NCBI GenBank assembly: GCA_030150315.1 | Contig: JASLGB010000237.1 | Span: forward strand, 1-6,454 | From: Dokdonella sp. | GTDB taxonomy: Bacteria; Pseudomonadota; Gammaproteobacteria; Xanthomonadales; Rhodanobacteraceae | DNA length: 6,454 nt | Direction of reading: 5' to 3' | Shown here: piece by piece, positions 1-6,454 of the stretch | Layout: each line of letters starts with the position of its first letter | Position numbering within the stretch: the first letter of the stretch is position 1 | Translations under genes and position numbers: made by a program | The notes under the pieces: generated by a model | The model's database searches: none | What the model was told of the DNA's origin: nothing | Seen by the model: only the letters and a program-made list of their open reading frames with translations

Positions 1-7
1 AAAAAAC

Positions 8-31
8 TTCATGAATGGAGTAGTTCATGAA
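8..31 (+). promoter_or_regulatory. Candidate antitoxin operator: two TTCATGAA palindromes around the RBS
   Basis: The 8-bp perfect palindrome TTCATGAA occurs at 8-15 and again at 24-31, each followed by T, so the direct repeat is TTCATGAAT with a 16-bp period. The second copy contains the antitoxin ATG (27-29). Between them lies GGAG (17-20), a Shine-Dalgarno element 6 nt before that ATG. Antitoxins with Xre-type HTH domains commonly repress their own operon by binding palindromes over the promoter or start, so this is a likely autoregulatory operator. Only 26 bp precede the gene in the window, so the promoter and any further operator copies cannot be seen. The local A+T richness contrasts with the GC-rich coding sequence that follows. 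The repeats are seen; the binding role is inferred. Confidence 0.5.
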
Positions 32-425
32 TTCCATCCCGATGCGGCGGCCCACCCCGGCCAGCGAACTGGGCGCTCCCGCCTTGCGCGCCTTCTTCGC
101 CATTGCCGAACGCTGGGATCTGCGCGCCGCCGAACAGCGCCGCCTGCTCGGTGATCCGCCCGAATCGACGTTCTACAAATGGAAACGCGACGAAGGCGGA
201 GCGGTCTCGCGCGACGTGATCGAGCGCATCAGCTACGTGCTCGGCATCTTCAAGAATCTGGAGATCCTGTTCCCCGAGCCGGCGCGCGCGGACGCCTGGG
301 TGCGCGCGCCGAACAGCGCGGCGGCCTTCGGTGGCCGTTCGGCGCTCGAACGCATGCTGTCGGGCAACGTCGCCGACCTCTACGTCGTGCGCCAGTACCT
401 CGACGCGCAACGTGGCTGGAACTGA
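27..425 (+). CDS. Xre/MbcA/ParS-type antitoxin (DUF2384-like) of a RES toxin module
   Basis: Predicted antitoxin of 132 residues that neutralises the RES-domain protein encoded just downstream and probably represses the operon. Residues about 18-75 form an all-helical Xre-like HTH region; the stretch PPESTFYKWK (44-53) looks like a recognition-helix segment, followed by SRDVIERISYVLGIFKNL. Residues about 80-132 match the MbcA/ParS/Xre toxin-binding domain: LFPEPARADAWVRAPNSAAA, then a GGRSALERML segment and a VVRQYLDAQRGWN tail. In this family the C-terminal segment inserts into the toxin's NAD-binding cleft. The ATG at 27 has GGAG 6 nt upstream; a second in-frame ATG at 42 lacks such a site. 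The stop lies 4 bp before the toxin start, so translation is probably coupled. Length is normal for the family. Family assignment is by recalled motif similarity. Confidence 0.88.
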   Translation: MNSIPMRRPTPASELGAPALRAFFAIAERWDLRAAEQRRLLGDPPESTFYKWKRDEGGAVSRDVIERISYVLGIFKNLEILFPEPARADAWVRAPNSAAAFGGRSALERMLSGNVADLYVVRQYLDAQRGWN

Positions 426-429
426 TCCG

Positions 430-1116
430 ATGGCTAACCCGCCTCCGCTCAAGCGCATCCGCTGGAGCCGCGCTTATCGCATCGTGCCGAGCCGGTTTCC
501 GCCGGTCGGCGTGTTCGATCGCATCGCCGATCCGGCCGATCTCGACGCGCTGTACGAGATCGAGGCGCTGACCAACCCGCGCCTGCGCGAGGAGATCGGC
601 GCGCTGGCAATGGTGCCGAAGGAACGCCGCATCAGTGGGCCTGGCAGCACGCCGGTGATGGCCGCGTTCACCCACCTCAATCCCGAGGGCAGCCGCTTTT
701 CCGATGGCAGCTGGGGCGTGTTCTACGCCGCGCACGGCGTCGACACCGCGATCGAGGAAACCATCTGGCATCGCGAGCGCTTCCTGCGTGCCACCGCCGA
801 GGCGCCGATCGACCTGGAGATGCGCTGCTACCGCACCGCCATCAACGGTCGCCTGCACGACCTGCGCGGCGGCTGGCCGGCCGAGCACGATCCGGCCGAC
901 TACCGCGCCAGTCAGGCACGGGCGCGCGAGCTGCGCGCGCAGGGTTCCAACGGCATCGTCTACGACAGCGTGCGCGATCCCGGCGGCGCATGCGCCGCGC
1001 TGTTCTATCCGGATCTGGCCGCGCCCTGCGTGCAGGCGCAGCACTTCCTCTATCGCTGGAACGGCGACTGCATCGCCGCCGTACTGGAAGTGACCGAGCA
1101 CGCGCGCCGCCGCTGA
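430..1116 (+). CDS. RES-domain toxin, predicted NAD+ phosphorylase
   Basis: Predicted toxin of 228 residues. Characterised RES toxins (MbcT, ParT and related proteins) degrade or transfer NAD+ in the cytoplasm and arrest growth when not bound by their Xre/MbcA/ParS antitoxin. The family's conserved polar residues can be placed: Arg89 in GSRFSDGSWGVFYAA, Glu110 in TAIEETIWH and Ser180 in GSNGIVYDSVRD. The N-terminal AYRIVPSRFPP and the roughly 50-residue segment EIEALTNPRLREE...HLNPEGSRF belong to the longer RES subfamily, which explains a length above that of a minimal RES domain of about 150 residues. The start is the ATG at 430, four bases after the antitoxin stop, with GGAA inside the antitoxin's last codons as a weak ribosome site. 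The frame stays open further upstream, but that would overlap the antitoxin by about 100 bp and gives an unrelated Ser/Thr-rich peptide. No catalytic residue appears lost, so the toxin looks intact. Confidence 0.88.
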   Translation: MANPPPLKRIRWSRAYRIVPSRFPPVGVFDRIADPADLDALYEIEALTNPRLREEIGALAMVPKERRISGPGSTPVMAAFTHLNPEGSRFSDGSWGVFYAAHGVDTAIEETIWHRERFLRATAEAPIDLEMRCYRTAINGRLHDLRGGWPAEHDPADYRASQARARELRAQGSNGIVYDSVRDPGGACAALFYPDLAAPCVQAQHFLYRWNGDCIAAVLEVTEHARRR

Positions 1117-1124
1117 GCGGCACG

Positions 1125-1138
1125 CGGCCTCAGGGCCG
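1125..1138. terminator. Small hairpin between the convergent RES and thiolase genes
   Basis: CGGCC-TCAG-GGCCG forms a perfect 5-bp stem with a 4-nt loop, and the thiolase stop codon (minus strand, 1130-1132) sits in the loop. It lies where the two transcripts converge and could act in both directions. No T-run follows on either strand, so a classical intrinsic terminator is not supported. A hairpin this short can occur by chance in GC-rich DNA. Confidence 0.2.
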
Positions 1139-2410
1139 TTCGAGGATCGCCGTGACGCCCATGCCACCGGCGGTGCAGATCGAGATCAGGCCGCGGCCGG
1201 AACCCTTTTCCTCCAGCAGCTTGGCCAGCGTGGCCACGATGCGTGCGCCGGTCGCCGCGAACGGATGGCCGGCGGCGAGGCTGGAGCCGTTGACGTTGAG
1301 CTTGGCCGGATCGATCGAACCGAGCGGCGCATCCAGGCCGAGGCGGTTCTTGCAGTAGTCGGCTGATTCCCACGCCCGCAGCGTGCACAGCACCTGCGCG
1401 GTGAAGGCTTCGTGGATTTCGTAGAAATCGAAGTCCTGCAAGGTCAGGCCGGCTTCGGTCAGCATGCGCGGCACGGCGATCGTCGGCGCCATCAGCAGGC
1501 CTTCGCCACGCAGGAAGTCGACCGCGGCCACGCGCGCATGGCTGAGATAGGCCTGCCCCTTCAGGCCCTGCGCAGCATCCCATTCGTCGCTGGCCAACAG
1601 GACCTCGGCGGCGCCGTCGGTCAGCGCGGTGGAGTTGCCAGCGGTCAGCGTGCCTTGGCCTGACGTGCGGTCGAACGCCGGCTTCAGCGCGGCCAGCTTT
1701 TCCAGCGTGCTGTCCGGTCGCAGCAGGTTGTCGCGGTCGACGCCGCGGAACGGCACCACCAGATCGTTGAAGAAGCCGCGCTCGTAGGCGGCCGCCAGCT
1801 TGCGGTGGCTGGACAGCGCCAGCTCGTCCTGCGCCTCGCGGCCGATGTGCCATTCCCTCGCCATCAGCTCGCAGTGCTCGCCCATCGACTTGCCGGTGCG
1901 CGGCTCGGCGACGCCGGGGAACGACGGCTTGAACTCGCCGAACGAGAAGTTCTTCACCGCCGATTCGATCTTCTGCTTCGGCGTCTTGGCGCGATTGAGG
2001 TTCAGCAGGCGCTGCTGCAGCGCGCGCGAATAGACGATCGGCACATCGCTGGTGGTGTCCGAGCCGCCGGCGATGCCGGAGTCGATCTGGCCGGTGGCGA
2101 TCTTGTTGGCGATCAGGATCGCGTTGTCGAGCGAGGTGCCGCAGGCGCGCGCCGTGGTGATGCCGGGCGTGGTCGCGGCGAGGCCGGAAGACAGCGTGGC
2201 CTCGCGGGCGAGGTTCCAGTCCGAGGCGTGCTTGATGACCGCGCCGAAGGCCACGTCACCCAGCTCCAGCCCGTGCAGCCCGAAGCGCTCGACCAGGCTG
2301 CCGAGCGTCTTCACCGCCATGCCGAAGTTGCCGACATCCGCATACGCGGTGTTGTTGCGGCAGAACGGAATGCGCACGCCGCCGATGATGCCTACCCGTT
2401 TCAGACTCAC
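1130..2410 (-). CDS. Acetyl-CoA/3-ketoacyl-CoA thiolase, FadI / trifunctional-beta type
   Basis: Thiolase of 426 residues that cleaves 3-ketoacyl-CoA with CoA to acetyl-CoA and a shortened acyl-CoA, or runs in reverse as an acetyltransferase. The nucleophile is Cys90 in ARACGTSLDNA. His333-Glu334 lie in EIHEAFTAQ, His382 in NVNGSSLAAGHPFAATGAR and the acid/base Cys412 in CTAGGMGV. The HEAF form, instead of the usual NEAF, and the long loop at about 130-178 (RALQQRLLNLNRAKTPKQK to PRTGKSMGEH) are typical of FadI and the mitochondrial trifunctional beta subunit rather than FadA or PhaA. Length is close to E. coli FadI (436). The start is the GTG at 2410, backed by a strong Shine-Dalgarno site. 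No FadJ-type partner lies in this window, so chain-length preference cannot be called and I give no symbol. It sits 63 bp downstream of the methyltransferase gene and may be co-transcribed with it. Confidence 0.93.
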   Translation of the reverse strand: MSLKRVGIIGGVRIPFCRNNTAYADVGNFGMAVKTLGSLVERFGLHGLELGDVAFGAVIKHASDWNLAREATLSSGLAATTPGITTARACGTSLDNAILIANKIATGQIDSGIAGGSDTTSDVPIVYSRALQQRLLNLNRAKTPKQKIESAVKNFSFGEFKPSFPGVAEPRTGKSMGEHCELMAREWHIGREAQDELALSSHRKLAAAYERGFFNDLVVPFRGVDRDNLLRPDSTLEKLAALKPAFDRTSGQGTLTAGNSTALTDGAAEVLLASDEWDAAQGLKGQAYLSHARVAAVDFLRGEGLLMAPTIAVPRMLTEAGLTLQDFDFYEIHEAFTAQVLCTLRAWESADYCKNRLGLDAPLGSIDPAKLNVNGSSLAAGHPFAATGARIVATLAKLLEEKGSGRGLISICTAGGMGVTAILERP

Positions 2411-2414
2411 GATT

Positions 2415-2424
2415 CCACCTTCCT
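2415..2424 (-). promoter_or_regulatory. Ribosome binding site fixing the thiolase GTG start
   Basis: On the minus strand AGGAAGGTGG lies 4 nt before the GTG at 2410. This purine-rich match to the anti-Shine-Dalgarno sequence supports the GTG over any internal ATG. The peptide it yields (MSLKRVGIIGGVRIPF) begins exactly where thiolases normally start. Confidence 0.6.
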
Positions 2425-2440
2425 GTCCGCTGCCCCCATC

Positions 2441-2462
2441 CCTGCCGCACTGCTTGCGCAGG
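2441..2462. other. Imperfect hairpin in the methyltransferase-thiolase spacer
   Basis: CCTGC pairs with GCAGG and, after one bulged base, GCA pairs with TGC around the loop CTGCT. This gives about 8 bp of stem across 22 nt. On the plus strand TTTT (2463-2466) follows at once, so the element resembles an intrinsic terminator for plus-strand (antisense) transcription. On the minus strand, the direction of the flanking genes, no T-run follows, so it should not end the methyltransferase transcript there. Whether it is functional is unknown. Confidence 0.3.
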
Positions 2463-2473
2463 TTTTCCCCATT

Positions 2474-3427
2474 CTAGGCCGATGGCGCCGATGGCATGGC
2501 GCACAGTGCCTCGGGCAATGGACCCCAGTGTGCCTCGTTGTGGCGCCACAGTTCGCGATACCAGACGCGGAACATCGCGATTTCCTCGCCGCGCGCGTCG
2601 TCGCCGAGCGCATCGATCATCACGCTTGGCGGCAGGCCTTCGCCGGTCACGCGGATCATCGCATCGAACAATTCCGTCCACAGCGGCGTGTAGGCGATGC
2701 GTGCCGCGTCGCGCGCGATGCGCGCCTGCTCGGCGGCCACGTCGCCCGCGCCCGGCTTGATCGCCAGCGTCTGCACCCACGGCGATTCGCTGAACATCGC
2801 CAGCGGTTCGAGGCCAGCGTGGCGGCAGAACGCGTCCACTTCCTGCGGTGTGGAGAACTGGTTGCGCGCGACGTCCTTGCGCTGGCCCGGATCGGCATGG
2901 CGATGCTGGCCCACTTCCAGCGCGAAGCGGCGCCAGCCGACCGTGCTGGCAAGGTTCCAGGTGTCGAAGAAGACGAGGCCGCCCGGCTTCAGCACGCGCG
3001 CGATTTCTTCCAGGTAGAGGAAGAAGTCTTCCTTGTCCATGTGGATGAACACGGCCACGCAATAGACCTTGTCGAAGCTGGCCGACGGCAGTGCTTCCAG
3101 ACTGCTGCGCTTGAGTTCGGTCAGGCCGACATTGGAGAACTCGCGCAGCCGCTCGCGCGCGACGCCGAGCATGTTGGCGGAGATGTCCGCGCCTTCCCAA
3201 TGCGCCACCTGCGGCGCCAGCTCGCGGCCGATGCGGCCGACGCCGCAACCCAGTTCGAGGACGCGATCGGTCGACTTCAGGTCGAGTGCGCAGGCCACCT
3301 GTCGCGCGGTGTAGGCACCGGTCAGGCGGGCGACCTCTTCGTTGGCGCTGCCATCGACGGCGATGAAGGCGCCGGTCGTCGTGCTCGCCTTTTCGTCCCA
3401 GAAGTTCTTGTAGTTGTTTGCGGCCAT
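2474..3427 (-). CDS. Class I SAM-dependent methyltransferase with C-terminal extension
   Basis: Protein of 317 residues with a Rossmann-type methyltransferase domain at about 35-160. Motif I is VLELGCGVGRIG (57-67, SAM-binding glycines); the acidic residue after beta-2 is Asp81 in WEGADISANML; motif post-II/IV is FDKVYCVAVFIHM (118-130); and the LKPGGLVFFDTW block (146-157) follows helix E. This fits the Methyltransf_11/25 group of small-molecule methyltransferases; the substrate cannot be told. Residues about 225-317 (Trp-rich, VWYRELWRHNEAHWG near the end) match no domain I recognise. The start is the ATG at 3427 with GGAA 9 nt upstream. An in-frame ATG at 3469 would add 14 residues (MDGYPNPSSPESVS) but has no ribosome site. 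It lies 68 bp downstream of ntrC and 63 bp upstream of the thiolase on the same strand. Confidence 0.85.
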   Translation of the reverse strand: MAANNYKNFWDEKASTTTGAFIAVDGSANEEVARLTGAYTARQVACALDLKSTDRVLELGCGVGRIGRELAPQVAHWEGADISANMLGVARERLREFSNVGLTELKRSSLEALPSASFDKVYCVAVFIHMDKEDFFLYLEEIARVLKPGGLVFFDTWNLASTVGWRRFALEVGQHRHADPGQRKDVARNQFSTPQEVDAFCRHAGLEPLAMFSESPWVQTLAIKPGAGDVAAEQARIARDAARIAYTPLWTELFDAMIRVTGEGLPPSVMIDALGDDARGEEIAMFRVWYRELWRHNEAHWGPLPEALCAMPSAPSA

Positions 3428-3495
3428 GGAAACGGATTCCGGTGATGAGGGGTTCGGGTAGCCGTCCATGGTAATGCAAGCCCGCCCGCGCGGCC

Positions 3496-4877
<1,382 letters not shown>

Positions 4878-4881
<4 letters not shown>

Positions 4882-5924
4882 GGTGCGGAATCCTCGCCAC
4901 CGAGCGGCAGCAACAAGCTGAAAACTGTGTGGCCGGGGCGGCTGCCATGCGCCAGTTCGCCGCCGTGCTCGCGCGCGATTTCCCGCGCCAGCGCCAGACC
5001 CAGTCCGGTGCCGTCGGCGCGCCCCGATACCAGCGGCTCGAACAGCGTATCGGCCAGCTCCGACGGCACGCCGCGGCCATCGTCGACGACATCCACGCGC
5101 AGGGCATGCCGCAGGCGGCAGGCACCGAGCCGCGCACCGTGCTCGACGCGCGTGCGCAGCAGCACGCTGCGCGCGCCGGCCTCGACCGCATTGCGCGCGA
5201 GATTGAGCAGGGCCTGCTGCAGCCGATCCGGTTCCGCCGCGACGGGCGGCAGACTCGGGTCGTAGTCGCGTCGCACGACGGGCGCTTCCGGCGCGGCCGC
5301 CACCAGCGCCGCCACGCGCTCGAGTACCTGATGGATGTTCACGGCGGCACGCGCCGGCGCCACCCGCGACGCGCGCGCACCGGTCAGCAGAAGGCCGTCG
5401 GCCAGCGCGGCGAGCCGGTCAACTTCGTCCACGATCAGGTCGGCGAAACCGGCCAGTTCGGCGTCGCCGACGCGGCGCGACAGCAGTTGCGCCGCGCCGC
5501 GCATGCCGGCCAGCGGCCCTTTCACCTCGTGCGCGAAGCCGCGCAGGGACTCGGACAGGCGCAGGGCCGCGCTGGACGCATCGGCCGGTTGCAGCTCCAG
5601 CAGCAGGTGGCGCTCGTCGAGCGGAGTGAACGCAAGGTCGGCGCCGCGATCACCCGATGCCGTGCGCAGGCGCGCGTCGCGCAGCCAGACGCGGCACTCG
5701 TCGCGCTGCGCGCGCGCGGCGGCATCGACCAGCCGCGGCGGCGTCGCATCCAGCAAGGCCAGCGGTTCGCCGCGCAGGATCCGCGCGTGGTCGCCGAGCC
5801 AATCGCGCAGCGCGGAATTGGCCTCGGCCAGCAGCAGTGCGCGATCGACCAGGGCCATCGGCGTCGCGCACGACTCCAGCGCGGCACGGGGCAGGACGTA
5901 CGGGGAATCGGGCGCGGGCGGCAT
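4878..5924 (-). CDS. ntrB: Nitrogen sensor kinase/phosphatase NtrB (NR(II), GlnL)
   Basis: Soluble histidine kinase of 348 residues (E. coli NtrB 349). In the family it phosphorylates NtrC under nitrogen limitation and, when bound by PII (GlnB), dephosphorylates it. Residues about 10-112 are a PAS-like sensor without membrane segments. The H-box is FAHEVKGPLAGMRGAAQLL from 130, with His132 the phospho-site. The ATPase domain shows the N-box ALLNLARNAVEAGA (Asn245), the G1 box DDGRGVP (281-287), the F box LFEPLVSGR (294-302) and the G2 box GTGLGLALA (305-313). The odd feature is Gly136: the family normally reads HEIKNP, and the Asn/Thr at His+4 supports phosphatase activity in HisKA kinases. 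The rest of the block (GMRGAAQLL) is diagnostic of NtrB. It overlaps ntrC by 4 bp. The ATG at 5924 has no clear Shine-Dalgarno site. The PII partner is not in the window. Confidence 0.94.
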
Positions 5925-5938
5925 TGCACCATTCTAGG
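5925..5938 (-). promoter_or_regulatory. Possible -10 element immediately before ntrB
   Basis: The minus strand carries TAGAAT at 5936-5931, matching 4 of 6 bases of TATAAT. Its last base is 7 nt before the A of the ntrB ATG, so initiation at normal spacing would fall on or next to the start codon and give a leaderless or near-leaderless mRNA. No convincing -35 hexamer sits 16-18 bp upstream (CGACTG there is poor). The weak Shine-Dalgarno context of ntrB is consistent with this reading, but the call is tentative; ntrB could simply be read through from the acyltransferase gene 49 bp upstream. Confidence 0.22.
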
Positions 5939-5973
5939 GCAAGCGGCCGATGGCAGTCGGGCTGTTCGCTGTC

Positions 5974-6454
5974 TCAGATGCCGCGGTTGCGCCCGTGGAA
6001 CGGCTGGTAGAACGCGCGCAAAGCGGCGATGTCGGCGTCCTTGTCGCCGGTCGTTTGGAACAGCGGGCCGAAGCCGATGGTCTTCGACGGATAGTCGAAA
6101 TACAGCGGCAGGATCGGCACACCCGCTTCGTGCGCGATATGCCAGAAGCCGCTGCGCCAATGCGTGACCGCGCGGCGCGTGCCTTCCGGCGCCAGGCCGA
6201 GCCACAGGCGCGGGCTGTCGTGGAAGCGCGCGACCATCTGCTCGACCACGCCATTGGTGGCATGGCGCTCCACCGGAATGCCGCCGAGGTGGCGAAGAAG
6301 CCAGCCGAGCGGGCCGCGGAACAGCTCCTGCTTGCCCATGAAGGTCAGGTTGACGCCCAGCGCGACCTTCATCAGCATGCCCCACAGCCCGTCCCACCAG
6401 GAGCTGTGCGGCGCGGCGATGACCACCAGTCGCGCCACATCCGGCAATTGGCCG
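5974..6454 (-). CDS. PlsC-like lysophospholipid/glycerol acyltransferase (5' end cut by window)
   Basis: The C-terminal 159 residues of an acyltransferase of the PlsC/LPLAT superfamily, which transfers acyl groups from acyl-ACP or acyl-CoA to lysophospholipid or similar acceptors, usually at the inner membrane. Counting from the Leu codon at 6447, motif I is APHSSWWDG (His14 and Asp19, the HX4D catalytic pair), motif II-like GGIPVERH is at 55-62, motif III APEGTR at 86-91, and the motif IV-like GVPILPLYFDY at 109-119. The reading frame is still open at the right edge (Gly and Gln codons precede that Leu), so the start lies outside and a TTG start at 6447 is not needed. Related short members carry about 30-40 further N-terminal residues. 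It ends 49 bp before ntrB on the same strand. The acceptor substrate cannot be deduced. Confidence 0.85.
   Translation of the reverse strand, partial: GQLPDVARLVVIAAPHSSWWDGLWGMLMKVALGVNLTFMGKQELFRGPLGWLLRHLGGIPVERHATNGVVEQMVARFHDSPRLWLGLAPEGTRRAVTHWRSGFWHIAHEAGVPILPLYFDYPSKTIGFGPLFQTTGDKDADIAALRAFYQPFHGRNRGI

Noticed and set aside
9..458. A 149-codon minus-strand frame opposite the antitoxin
   Set aside because: The plus-strand antitoxin has a ribosome site, domain matches and a partner gene; the antisense peptide has none of these.
2481..2496. Small tandem repeat GATGGC-GCC-GATGGC
   Set aside because: It encodes the Ala/Pro/Ser-rich C-terminus of the methyltransferase and is too short to distinguish from codon-use coincidence.
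1805..3445. A 546-codon open frame on the plus strand opposite the thiolase and methyltransferase genes
   Set aside because: It lies antisense to two well-supported genes. Its translation is a low-complexity Arg/Ala/His-rich peptide with no motif. GC-rich third positions keep such frames open.
3428..3469. Longer methyltransferase start at 3469 and the repeated CCATGG at 3424-3429 and 3466-3471
   Set aside because: The extra 14 residues have no ribosome site and look like spacer. The CCATGG repeat only reflects the context of two ATG codons and is too short to call an operator.
5925..5973. Search for a sigma-54 (-24/-12 GG...GC) promoter before ntrB
   Set aside because: No GG and GC doublets with the required 10-bp spacing and TGGC/TTGC context are present in the spacer.
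4929..6167. A 412-codon plus-strand frame opposite ntrB and the acyltransferase
   Set aside because: Spans two genes and their spacer on the other strand; Gln/Arg-rich with no domain. The same cause as the other antisense frames.
6445..6447. TTG at 6447 as the true start of the acyltransferase
   Set aside because: The frame continues open to the window edge and the HX4D motif would lie only 14 residues from the start; related proteins carry more N-terminal sequence. Window truncation is the simpler explanation.

Overview
This is a GC-rich, gene-dense stretch of a proteobacterial chromosome. NtrB/NtrC, a FadI/trifunctional-beta type thiolase and a PlsC-type acyltransferase together fit a gammaproteobacterium, probably of the Xanthomonadales (Lysobacter/Rhodanobacter-like). 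That placement is inferred from protein character and base composition, not from a marker gene. Six genes are complete and a seventh is cut by the right edge.

Left end (1-1116, + strand): a two-gene toxin-antitoxin module. An Xre-type antitoxin with a C-terminal MbcA/ParS/Xre (DUF2384-like) toxin-binding region is followed 4 bp later by a RES-domain toxin, a predicted NAD+ phosphorylase. Two copies of the palindrome TTCATGAA, 16 bp apart, flank the antitoxin ribosome binding site, and the second overlaps its start codon. They are a good candidate autoregulatory operator.

Middle and right (1130-6454, - strand): five genes all read leftwards. In transcription order they are a partial PlsC-like acyltransferase, ntrB (nitrogen sensor kinase), ntrC (sigma-54 activator, overlapping ntrB by ATGA), a class I SAM-dependent methyltransferase with an unassigned C-terminal third, and a FadI-like acetyl/acyl-CoA thiolase. 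The gaps are 49, -4, 68 and 63 bp, so ntrB-ntrC is certainly a unit and longer co-transcription is possible but unproven. The thiolase runs convergently into the RES toxin gene with only 13 bp between their stop codons.

How they work together: NtrB and NtrC form the classical nitrogen-limitation phosphorelay. The thiolase serves fatty-acid or short-chain acyl-CoA metabolism and the acyltransferase serves lipid acylation; nothing in the sequence ties either functionally to nitrogen control. The TA module is an independent accessory unit. No RNA genes, insertion sequences, CRISPR arrays or stretches above 300 bp without a gene were seen. I see no clearly undescribed system. The best leads are the TA operator and a glycine in place of the usual Asn/Thr four residues after the phospho-accepting His of NtrB.
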